Below are positions 47,190 to 57,426 of a stretch of DNA of 64,000 nt, piece by piece (the first letter of the stretch is position 1; each line of letters begins with the position of its first letter). The translations under genes were made by a program, and so were the position numbers. The stretch comes from Bipolaris cookei (lineage: Eukaryota > Ascomycota > Dothideomycetes > Pleosporales > Pleosporaceae): NCBI GenBank assembly GCA_002286855.1, contig NRSV01000001.1:620001-684000 (forward strand), read 5' to 3'. Below the pieces are notes generated by a model, which had not been told where the DNA came from, made no database searches, and was given only the letters and a program-made list of their open reading frames with translations.

Positions 47190-47705
47190 GCTGGCGCTTT
47201 GCCTTCCTTGAATCTAGCCTCGAAATCGCATCAGTCTTACAGCCTTATACTTCCCAGACAGTTCTGTAATCAGCCTCATCGCTACCAAAGCGTGCCTCAA
47301 AAGAACGCCTGGGAATACCACCCATCAGAGCGTATATTTGGCATGTGCACATGAACTTCTTGACCGGAAAACCTGGACGTGGCGAGTGACCATTGGATAG
47401 GGTAACGCCCAGCCTTGCGCCGCATGTTGCTCATCACCTTTGCCCACTTGTACCCCGCTTCCGGGTGATCAATTCTGACCTATCCCATTACATGCATGGC
47501 TTAATAAAATAGTTCGGTCAGGCCGAGCCGTTCTTGAAGTGTGGGGGCCGTTCGATTGGGGCTAAATCTGCAAGGCTATGGAACGCCAGCATTGCGTTCT
47601 TGGGTTTGCTCATATGTGTTGGGGCTGTCCTCCATATGTTATTTGTTTTTCTGACAACTATCCCTATCCAAAAATATCTTTTCCTTGCAAGAAGAATTCT
47701 GGAAG
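47190..47705. promoter_or_regulatory. Divergent promoter of the STAND-like/AAA+ pair
   Basis: 516 bp between start codons. A + strand ORF (47534-47797) here has a hydrophobic stretch but no family match and overlaps the AAA+ start in another frame. Confidence 0.5.
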
Positions 47706-50417
47706 ATGGACATCATCCCAGGCTCGAGCGAACCGCGCACTTTATTTCGAGATTCAGGAATTGGGATGCCGCCTACAGACAGGGCCGACATAGATAGCTC
47801 AAAAGAGGAAGTTTTCAGTGAACAAAAAGAGATTGAGGTCTGCCCGATCGAAGGCTCCACTAAAGATGATGATGCAGAAAAGCCTGGTGAGATAATCTAC
47901 GAGATCCGCTACGAGAATGCGAATGGAGCACATCTGCACAGTCGAACATTACAGAGACGAGCACACGAATATGAACAATCTACGTTGACTCAGTCAGCAG
48001 TCATGTAAGAAACCCTATCTAAAATTGTTGTATACCATATAAAATGACCCGCATCTATAGGAAAGTTGTCGACGTTAGAAGTACATGGCTTGAAGTTGGT
48101 GCGTCCGAGTTTTCCGAACAGACGAAGTCAGACCCGAAAGTTACAACAGAAGAAACGGAAAAGTCTCATGATAAGACAAAAGATGAGGTGAATGTTAAGC
48201 TTCCGCCTTTCGAGTCACGTCGTGGTTCCTACATTGAAATTACATCGCCAGCAGTCTTGGAAGCCCTACGATGCGTGGTCGATTATGCCCCCGGGTACGA
48301 TCTCGGAGCGAGAAAAGTCAAGATCAACTGGCCATACTCACTACTGGTTCATCACGAAGAAGCTCTCGCCAAGTACCAGGAAAGGTTCGCATCATCAGAT
48401 TGTACCGGGATCGCTTGCCCAGGTACGTATGCCTATAGACACATTAGCATCGTCAGAAATTTCGTAAAAGTGGCGGTCGGTACAGCAGTAAGAGATGAGC
48501 GCGAGCGCCATGCAAGAGGTATGGCTACTTTTGACATGCTATGGCTCCTTTTTCCTCCTGGAACCGATGTGTTGTATGATGAGAATGCCATCGGGGAGTA
48601 TCAACCACATGTGATAAGATCACAGGAATGCGTTGTTTGGAACGAAACGATCCGCTCTTATATCTTTCAACTTTGGAATATGGAATATAATGTGCTATCC
48701 ATCGGTCCATCCGTGGAAACTGCAGCAATTCATCCATTCGCAGGCGAAGTCAAGATCAATTCTTTGGTGGTTTACCCTTTCGAGTACCGTACTCAGAGCA
48801 AAACATGGGGAGAAAAGGAAGCTGCCAGGAAGTTTTTCGAAGAGAGGGGAAAGATATACTTCCAGCTAAGGCGGCCGGGTTGCTGGAATTTCCGGGGATA
48901 TACCACTTCGTTTCCCAGGAATCCAGTAAGCTTTTCCAAATCGATACTTTCAATAATTTTAACACGATCTAGATAGAGGGACTAGTCATATCGGATGACG
49001 ACCGCTTTAACGAGCAATTAGATACCCTGCCCGTGATTATAGACGACCCGGAAACCGATTACGGGCAGGTATTTGACAGGCACTGCTGCGACAATTGCCG
49101 TGAAACTATAAGCTCACAACGCAAGCCGTATAGGTTCAGTGGCTATTCCAACATCAACTTCATCAGTGCATCAGGCATGACAAATCACCAGTATTTCCTT
49201 TGCAGTCACGTTTCACCTGCCTATGTGCTGAAACAACGCCAATGGTGTATGTGCAGTAGTTTCTATACACTTTGTAGACATGACTGACTAGTTTATAGAC
49301 TACCTGAATGTAGCCGGGTTTAGTCCAGTACAATATGACAAGTCTATGATAGACACGCTGGTTCTGAAGGAACCACGCATCAAACAACTCATTCAAGGTC
49401 TCACTCACAAATACCTCGTCGGATTACAAGCAGAAGCAGAGCGTGAAGCAGAATTTGGCCAAAAGGTCGCAACGTCAAAAACACTGGTGTCAAAAAAGCA
49501 GTGGTCACCCGATTTTGTCAAAGGCAAAGGCGAGGGGTTGATTTTTCTTTTGCATGGAAAGCCAGGTGTTGGGAAGACTTACACAGCCGGTATAACAAGT
49601 CACTACAAACACATCACTTCGCTCGAAAACTAACTTCCTCCCTAGAATGCATTGCTGCAAACGCCGAGCGTCCTCTTCTAACCATCACATGTGCCGATAT
49701 TGGAACAGACCCGCTGAAAATTGAAGAGAAATTGCTGGTATTCTTCAAGTACGCAAAAGCATGGAACGCCATCCTTCTCATCGATGAAGCCGACATTTTC
49801 ATGGAGCACCGGCGCGTTCAAGACATCGAGCGCAATAGTCTTGTCGCTTCATTCCTACGCGCAATGGAATACTACCAGGGTATCCTCTTTCTCACCACAA
49901 ACAGAGTAGGCATGTTTGACGAAGCGTTCATATCGAGAATCAACCTGACGATATACTACCCACCATTCTCCGACAAGGCCAGAGCAGAAGTCTGGGAATC
50001 ATTTTTCCAGAAATTAGAGCGTGAAAGGGAGGGTGAGATTAGAGTGCACGGCAATACACGTTCATATGTCGAGGAGTGCAAAGAGCTTAAGGAGCTGCAA
50101 TGGAATGGGCGCGAGATCAGAAACGGTATGTCGCAGATCTTCTCATCACTCTCTCAACATATATATACTAAAGTTTTCTTGCCCCAGCCTTCCAGATTGC
50201 GGTGTCACTAGCGGAAACCGAAGAGGAAAGAGACACCCGCGGTTGCATTGTTATCATGAAAAAGCACATTGAGGCAACGGTGGAGATGTCCAGATCCTTC
50301 AAGAAGTATCTAAATGATCTGTACCGCAAGGACGAAGATGCAGTTGCTGCATTGAGGGGCAACAGAAATGACCCCAGGCCCAATGTGGAAGTTTCGGGTG
50401 AAGAGGAGTACCACTAG
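47706..50417 (+). CDS. AAA+ ATPase with DUF7025-type N-terminal region
   Basis: Six exons, 47706-48004, 48061-48925, 48973-49246, 49299-49589, 49646-50125, 50188-50417; 812 aa. All introns are 47-62 bp and all joins keep frame. Residues about 255-345 match the DUF7025 pattern seen before the AAA module in many fungal ATPases (LWLLFPPGTDVLYDEN, then SLVVYPFEYR). Walker A GKPGVGKT is at about 566-573, Walker B ILLIDEAD at about 619-626, sensor TTNRVGMFDEAF and Arg-rich SRINLTIYY follow, then the lid AFQIAVSLAETEEER. Cellular role of this family is not known; an intact ATPase site suggests an active remodeller. Its partner across the shared promoter lacks a visible P-loop. Confidence 0.85.
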
Positions 50418-50714
50418 ATACGATGAGAGGTTTAGGTATCGTAATGAATTTTTCCGCCCCTGAACCATATGTGATTCGGAAAACGTCTTAGAGCAGAAAT
50501 TCAATGCACCATCTTCCAGAAGAAGCCTCATGTGCACAAAATCTTCATGCACTCATTTTCTACATGATCTGTTCATAGGCACTTCCCGTCATGGCGTAGT
50601 GTCTTGGCAATAACCTGCACATATTCGCTCTTGCCAGCTCTCTACAACAATACTCTCTTCACATAACATACACCCTCTTCATTTGTTCAGATCCAGGAAC
50701 TACTGAAAACACCA

Positions 50715-51525
50715 CTACACCGACGAGCCCCCATCAATACAAATATTCTGCCCCGTAATACTCCGACTCAGCGCCAACACCCTCACTTGCTCTGCACAAT
50801 CCTCCACCGTCGCCAACCTCTTCAACTTCGTATTGTTAATAGCAGCATTCCGCTTCGACTCCGGAAACTTGAGTCCCCACTCTGTCAACAGCATACCAGG
50901 ACTAATACTATTGACCCGAATCTTCGGCGCTAAAATAATAGCCAGACTCTTCATGAGGTGAATCTGCGCGGCTTTCGTGACAGCATAGGGAACGCTGCTT
51001 CCGCTGGGCTTGACACCTGCAACACTTGCCGTAGAGATAAATGTGCCTTCTGTTTCTGCCAAGGCATCTTTGGCGGCATATGCAAGCCACAAGTGCGTCT
51101 TGACGTTCATGGTGAAGCACTTGTCCCAGTCTTCGTCGTTGACTTGTTGCTCGATGTCTGTGAAGGTCGTCATGCGAGTCCAGCCGGCGTTGGAGATTAC
51201 GACGTCTAGTCGACCCATCTTTTCGAGCGTTTCTTTGACGAGGCTCTGCACAGATGGCTTGGACGACATGTCTGCCTGGACGAGGTGGAAGCGTGGGTTT
51301 GCCTCCGATGAAGTGCCAGGTATGGATGTGAGTTCTTTGATGAGAGATTGCGCGCGGTCTGAATTGGAAGAGTAATTGATAACCTGACTCTGTCAGTTCA
51401 GATATACCAGTGTGTGAATTGACTATTCAACGTACTATACGGAAGTCTGGCGCCAGTGCGCGGGCTATTTGGGCGCCCAGACCCGCTGAGCTTGCTGTGA
51501 TGAGAGCAACTTTCGTAGCACCCAT
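50715..51525 (-). CDS. Short-chain dehydrogenase/reductase (classical SDR)
   Basis: Two exons, 51525-51436 and 51383-50715; intron 52 bp with GTACGT donor; 252 aa, standard length. NAD(P) motif near the N-terminus reads TASSAGLG, with Ala where Gly is usual in TGxxxGxG. VVISNAG, catalytic Ser in STASVAG, and YAVTK give the active site; the C-terminus ICIDGGSSV is typical. Likely an NAD(P)-dependent oxidoreductase of alcohols or ketones; substrate unknown. Next to a permease on the same strand but 467 bp apart. Confidence 0.88.
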
Positions 51526-51992
51526 GATGAATTTTGAATTGTACAATAAGGTGCTTGTACAAGAAACATGTAATTTTATATATATAGTTACTGGGGTATG
51601 ATCTTGCGGCTAGCAAGGCGTGTAGGACGCGGGGTCACTCCGCATTCCGTCATCGGCAATTGGTCGCGGAACCATTCCGTGCAACTTATGACGGTATGGC
51701 AAACTAGATATGAACAAGGGACACGAAATCAAGAAACCAACCCCGAGGAATTTCAACTAGAGTATGCGTAATCGACATACAGCTTTTCTTTGAAGAAAAG
51801 AGCATTGGCTTCATGCGCAAACAGTGATGATTAAGGTCGAGTGAATGATGCGCTACGAAATAACATCTTTACAAAATCTCCTTGCATGGCCAACAAACAC
51901 GTGAAAATATAGAAGGATGAATTCAAGAGTAATTTACAAATTTCTAAAATTGAAAGAATACAATTTAAGAATAGAAGTTGTTTTTCCTCTTA
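51526..51992. other. Intergenic region, SDR promoter
   Basis: 467 bp, AT-rich from 51880, no ORF of note. Confidence 0.5.
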
Positions 51993-53746
51993 TCACTTAG
52001 TCGTATGCTGATCCACCTCATCATCGGCAGCTTTCGATACTTCAGGTTCCACGCCGTCCTGCTCCTGACTCCTCATAGCTTCGAGAACCTCGAGTACCAT
52101 ATCTGTTCTTGGCCCCGTAAAGTTCTTGCGTCCGTCCACAAACCATTGGAATGTACTGATGAAAAGGATGATGCCAAATGCGACGACACAATAATCTAGA
52201 CACAGTTAGATAAACACTTATAAGCATATCGAAAAAATACTTACTCATATTTGAAGCTGTGACGGGTAAATCCGGTGGAAACAAGAACAACACCGTTGTA
52301 ACAATGGTGTATGCGACACCAATGATATTTGCCACCCAGCCAAGAGGTTCTGGCAAGGCAAATGGCCTGGAACCCAACATTTTCCTACCGCGAACAAGAT
52401 TGATGGCAACGGGTATGGCATAACTCACGCCCAAAGCGACGACGGATGCAGAGATAAGGGCGTTGAAAGCACTGCTGGAGCCGATCAAGATCAGACCAAA
52501 GAGAATAGTCAGGGTAGCGGCTAGAATCAGTGCGTTTAGTGGTTGCCCAAGTCGTGGATGCACCTTTGCGAAGAACTTGGAAAACGGTAGTCCTCCATCA
52601 CGAGCAAATGCATAAGTCATGCGACTTGAAGTAGTCATGATGGCGGTTTCTGCGAAGAGAATGCAGACTAACGGGAACATCAAGAGACAAGTAGCTCCCG
52701 CCCGGCTCTTCGTGGCGTTGAAAAGGATTTGCAGGAGTGGGCCGGGTGCTGCTGATATGATAGACGCAGCATCGCCTCCAGAGACGAAGAGCAAAACCGT
52801 AAGGAAGATGAAGCCGGTGAAAGTGCCGATACAGACGCAGTAGATCATGATCTTTGGGCCTTCCACTGAAGCGTTTGGAATCTCTTCGATCATATGGGCA
52901 ACGGCGTCGTAACCAGTCAAGCCGAATCCACCCTGGAGCAACCCAAGAAGCCAAGCAATACCATCTGGCCAGCCTGTCTCGTTGATGAATTCAGTGAAGA
53001 CGAATTCGGCGGAAGCGAATTCGGGAGAGGCGCAGGCTAGGACGGTGATGCAAATGATTGCGAAACCACCGATAGACCAGATAAAAGCGGTCCGGTTGAC
53101 GTAGGGTAGCAAGCTGTTCATGAAGGCGTTGATGACAAAGGCAATGAGGGTCCAGGCTACGTAGATTAGCCAGACTTGCCATGGGTGCAAGCTAAAGTCC
53201 GGATGATAAAGGGCGATAAGACCAGAAATGAGTTGCGAAGCGAGGAGCCCCCCGGAAGTAGTCAGGGCAATCCAACCCGACACGTTAATCCAGCCAGTGA
53301 TGAAGGATGTGAGCGGCACCCATTTCTTTGGAGTGATAACGGCAACCCAGTGATATCTTTGCTTGGGTTAGCATAATAAAAGATAAGTGCTCGATCGATT
53401 CTTACTGTCCACCGGCTGTAGGATATGCGGATAGAAACTCGGCGAGCGACGAAGCTAACGCTAAATTACAGATCCCGGCTGTGAGAAGACCCCAGATGAC
53501 GCTTGTTGAGCCACCTGATGGCAAGGCAAGCCCGAGCGACGAAGAGAGGGCAGTCCATGAGTTCAAGATGGCAAAGGCCAGACCCAGCATGGATAAGAGA
53601 CTAAAGTTGCGTTGCAATTCGCCCTTGTGGCCAAGCGCTGTGTAGAAAGGTCAAATCAATGGATATCCTCGAAGCATGACGTCTGTTCCAGACTTACCTT
53701 GCAGCTGAGCCTCATCATCGAGGGTTTCTCGCTCGCTGGGCTTCAT
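51993..53746 (-). CDS. Amino-acid/choline-type permease (APC superfamily), second copy
   Basis: Four exons: 53746-53698, 53637-53406, 53356-52245, 52195-51993; 531 aa. Introns are 60, 49 and 49 bp. Start MKPSERETLDDEAQLQ, then ALGHKGELQRNFSLLSMLGLAFAILNSW. The TAGGQYHWVAVITPK motif, FSLHPWQVWLIYVAW and AIMTTSSRMTYAFARDGGLP mark a fungal GABA/choline-type transporter with about 12 membrane helices. The C-terminal 35 residues are acidic and hydrophilic. The last intron has donor GTAAGT; the unspliced frame would give an unrelated tail. It is related to, but clearly diverged from, the permease at 40.5-42.4 kb. Confidence 0.9.
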
Positions 53747-54526
53747 GGTGTCTGCTCAACCCGCACTGAGGGTGTCAAGAGGTTGCGTGTTGATAGAGAG
53801 CAAAGGACGAAACTATTTAAGAAGAACAATGTCCCTTGAAAGCGGAGATACGGGACGAGTTTCGTCAGCCATGCTGCAAGTGCCACAACTATCCGAAGTG
53901 GGCATGTCTAACAGAGTAGCTAAAGCTTGACGAAGCTTGATAGGGACCCGAACACAGATAGGGTATTATGTGCCAAGTCAAAAGATGGGGTAATAGCCAA
54001 TGAGATGCGTTGCCGATTATCTGGTGCTGACCGAACGGCGTTACATCGCTCTGCAGCGTACATTATCCGACACCGGGCTGCACTACGGTCATAGCCGTAT
54101 CATAGTGCCGATAGAGCGTTAAGAGCGTTTGTGCGCCTCGTCAATGTGCATTTGACCTAGCATCGACAAAAAGGTAAAGGCAACGCCTATAGGGAGTGTT
54201 GAGGTTTCCCGAAGCTTTCGTCCTTTGATCTTAGCGGTCTTGGCACGAACACCCTGCACAACGACTGACAGCCCAGAGCAGGGTAAACCCGTTGCCCGTG
54301 AGTAGCACCATGTTGGTCTCCATCGCTCATGGATCGCCGCACCTCATTCTCCATACAATGATGTTGCGCGTTCTGTTCGCCAGGAATCCGCAGAGACGGT
54401 GTCTTGGCGCGTCCTGAGACTTGCCTTTGGATCGGCACAGGCGTCACGGTTTCAGTTTCCGCATCTCTCTCACTTGGCCAGCTGAAGACGGTCCAACACT
54501 ATACCACATACACCACCACTCTGTAG
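53747..54526. other. Divergent intergenic region, permease and phosphatase
   Basis: 780 bp. No supported ORF; presumably both promoters. Contains a run of repeated hexamer-like AACGCC/GCGTT sites without clear meaning. Confidence 0.45.
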
Positions 54527-56069
54527 ATGTCGCAACCTTGGAACAGGATGCGCGGAAACCGACCTCAAAGCTACATATCTCTGCCTATGAGCGAGAAGGA
54601 ACTGCTGACGTCAAAGCCGTCGCGACGCTACAATGAAGCAACAGGACTGCGTCGTCGTGCAATTCAGGCAGTCGGTGCATGTGCAGTCGTCTATGGGCTC
54701 TTCAAGTATTTACCATCTGATCATTCTATCCATCTTCCTCCACTAATTTTCCATTAGCTTATTCCCATTCTCAACTTCAAGGTCCTGCGATACTATCGAC
54801 GAGGGCTATCGTTGCAGCCCCAAGACGACACATCACCTTGGCCAGTATTCCCTTTGGTATTCTGTGCCCTCTGAAATAGACGTTGCCCCTCCCAAAGGCT
54901 GTGAAGTCACCTTTGCAAATGTCCTCTCCCGCCATGGTGGTCGCGACCCGACCTTTGGCAAATCGATAGCCTACCACCTCCTGATTGCCGAAATCCAGAA
55001 CACGAGCACATCGTACGCGGATGCATTCAAGTTCTTGAAGGATTATGACTATACACTAGGTGCAGATGAGTTGACGGATGCTGGAAGGCAGGAGATGGTG
55101 AATTCGGGCGCCCATTTCTACCGCCGGTACCAGAAGCTCATGAACGAGAACACGCCATTTGTGCGCGCTGGTAGCCAGCATCGTGTCGTAGAGTCGGCGG
55201 AGCGTTGGCTCATGGGTATTGCACAGTCGTTGAATACAAAGCCTCGGAAGATTGATTTGGTCATTCCAGAAGGCCGAACCTGGAACAACACGCTATCTCA
55301 CGATATCTGCCCCGCTTTCGAGGGCGGACCGAGCCATGGCCTGGGAGACCGAGCGCAGCAGGTGTGGGCTGCTAAGTTTGTGCCACCGATTCAGAAACGC
55401 GTCAACTCAGCTCTCGGTACCAATCTTAGCGCGACCTCTATTGTCTATATGATGGACATGTGCCCTTTCGACACCCTTGCACACCCTTCAGCCCAGTTGT
55501 CAAAGTTTTGCAAGCTGTTCACAGACAAGGAATGGCGGGAGTATGACTACTTCCAGACTCTGGGCAAGTACTACGGTTACGGAGTAGGAAACCCACTTGG
55601 GCCTACGCAAGGCGTTGGGTACGTCAACGAGCTGTTGGCGCGGCTGACGAAGAAGCCTGTGGAAGACAACACCAACACGAATCGCACGCTTGATTCGGAC
55701 CCAAAGACATTCCCTCTGGACCGCAAAGTATACGCTGATTTCAGTCACGACAATGATATCAGTGGTGTTCTAGCTGCACTTGGACTATACAACAAGACCA
55801 AGACATTGTCCAATACTACGATTGAAGATACCAAGCAGACTCACGGTTACTCAGCTGCATGGACAGTGCCATTCGCTGCCCGCCTGTATGTCGAGAAGCT
55901 ACAATGCAAGGGCGAGAAAGAAGAGTCGGTCCGCGTTATTGTAAATGACCGTGTGCAACCACTGGAGTTCTGTGGCGGAGACCGCTTTGGTAGGTGCACA
56001 CTGAGCAAGTTTGTAGAGAGCCAAAGTTTTTCTCGAAGCGGTGGACTGTGGGATAGGTGTTATGATTAA
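54527..56069 (+). CDS. Histidine acid phosphatase / phytase-like, with N-terminal membrane anchor
   Basis: Two exons, 54527-54705 and 54758-56069; intron 52 bp with CACTAAT branch site; 496 aa. Catalytic motif SRHGGRDP at about 117-124 (nucleophile His119) and HD in FSHDNDI at about 390-391. Before it, SCDTIDEGYRCSPKTTHHLGQYS is the usual phytase N-terminal disulfide region. Residues about 43-60 are hydrophobic (QAVGACAVVYGLF) after a basic stretch RRRAIQ, so it is probably a type II anchor or uncleaved signal rather than a classic secretion signal. Several NxT/S sites fit a glycosylated extracellular enzyme. It releases phosphate from phytate or other esters; which is unknown. Confidence 0.9.
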
Positions 56070-56414
56070 GAATCGGTAGCGCAATCTTTGCACGTATTCT
56101 ACATAGCGGGTGTTCGCATCGTTGCATTCTCAAAATTCATAGACTCAATCAAAGACATTGTTTGACTTTTTCCGAATTGATATTCCACTGGGTCCATTTT
56201 ACGTACAATGTTTTGCTAGTCGCATGAAGCACTTTATCCTTTATCACGCGGACGATAACAATGAGAAGCAAATGAAACAACAAGCGTGAGACTGACAATC
56301 GCTTGCACCCATATACATAGTATGAGTAGCAAGCCGACCAGATGAATGCTTCTTGAATCGCATTAGTGCTTTTATGCAAAGAGCAGTCCTCTATCCGTAA
56401 TCACAGACCTTATC
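56070..56414. other. Intergenic, phosphatase 3' flank
   Basis: 345 bp, AT-rich, nothing else seen. Confidence 0.5.
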
Positions 56415-56954
56415 ATGGGGCTGAAAATAATCATACCAAGGCACATCTGGAATGCCTACAACCCTTCTAATGTCCAGAGCAATCAGTCCATAACGCAAAA
56501 GAGATTTGTCCACAGGACAAGCATAACGAGAGGTTGTAAGACGAAGCTTTTCCGCTTTCATTACGGTGGTGTACAACGAAAACGGACAGGGAAACGGAAG
56601 AATGAGATCGATTATGAAGGGCCATGTTTGAAGGTCACGTGCGCGAGTTGCTTGGAGTGGCATCCGGAGATGGTGTGGGAGCGAGGGGGCATGCCCACCA
56701 TGAAAAGATGTCACAAACAGGATCATCAACAGCAGCTAGACACACGTGGTGCCCCTGTCGAAATGACGCACAGTGAATATTGCATGCCCAACCCAAGGAA
56801 ATGGGCCGGGAAATTCAAGGCCGAGCAGAAAGAGGTGCGCAAAATTCTACAAAGACAATGCAATGTCCGGCTACAATTTGTGTCGCAGCGAGGCAAAAAA
56901 AGATTCGAAGCTCTGGTAAAGAAATATGAAAAACGGGAAAGGCGAAGGACGTAA
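56415..56954 (+). CDS. Hypothetical basic protein (179 aa), doubtful
   Basis: One ORF, no family recognised. Lys/Arg-rich throughout, with a central Cys/His cluster (CLKVTCASCLEWHPEM, later RCHKQDHQQQ and SEYC) that could bind a metal. The first 50 residues look less coding-like and the true start may be an internal ATG. Lies between the phosphatase and cnxABC on the same strand. It may be a real small gene or the remains of a larger one. Confidence 0.35.
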   Translation: MGLKIIIPRHIWNAYNPSNVQSNQSITQKRFVHRTSITRGCKTKLFRFHYGGVQRKRTGKRKNEIDYEGPCLKVTCASCLEWHPEMVWERGGMPTMKRCHKQDHQQQLDTRGAPVEMTHSEYCMPNPRKWAGKFKAEQKEVRKILQRQCNVRLQFVSQRGKKRFEALVKKYEKRERRRT

Positions 56955-57426
56955 CGTGTCGGGTGCAAGTGCCGAGCTGGTAAAAACATAAGGGAACGTA
57001 ATACTTGCGTATACATCTCTCAAAAGGACAGTAATAATCTTTTGTAGAGTATTGTACATAGTGAAAAAGATAGGCGCAGAGGGGTAAAGCCGGAATTATT
57101 GCGTCATATTATAAAACTCGCTTTTGCGCACTGCCAGCCCTTGAGAGAACATGTCACTCTTCGCAACAGGTAGGCCACAGCGCAGTGGCAACATACTTGA
57201 ATACGATTATCATCAGATTGTCATTGGCGAGGGTCCCCCACCAGTTGCGAGCACAATCCTTAGTAATGCTGCCAAGTGCGACTACGGATCCCTGCATGGG
57301 CCTCGGGCAGCCCACTAAAGCAGTTCGCATCTCAGTCATCTCCGCTCCATTGTCCATTGGCTTATATAGCTTTCCCATATCCGCCCCTCCAGATGTTGGG
57401 CACGGTTCCTCCAGACTCGACTCGGT
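56955..57426. other. Intergenic, upstream of cnxABC
   Basis: 472 bp, presumed cnxABC promoter; antisense ORF 57154-57465 judged a shadow. Confidence 0.5.
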
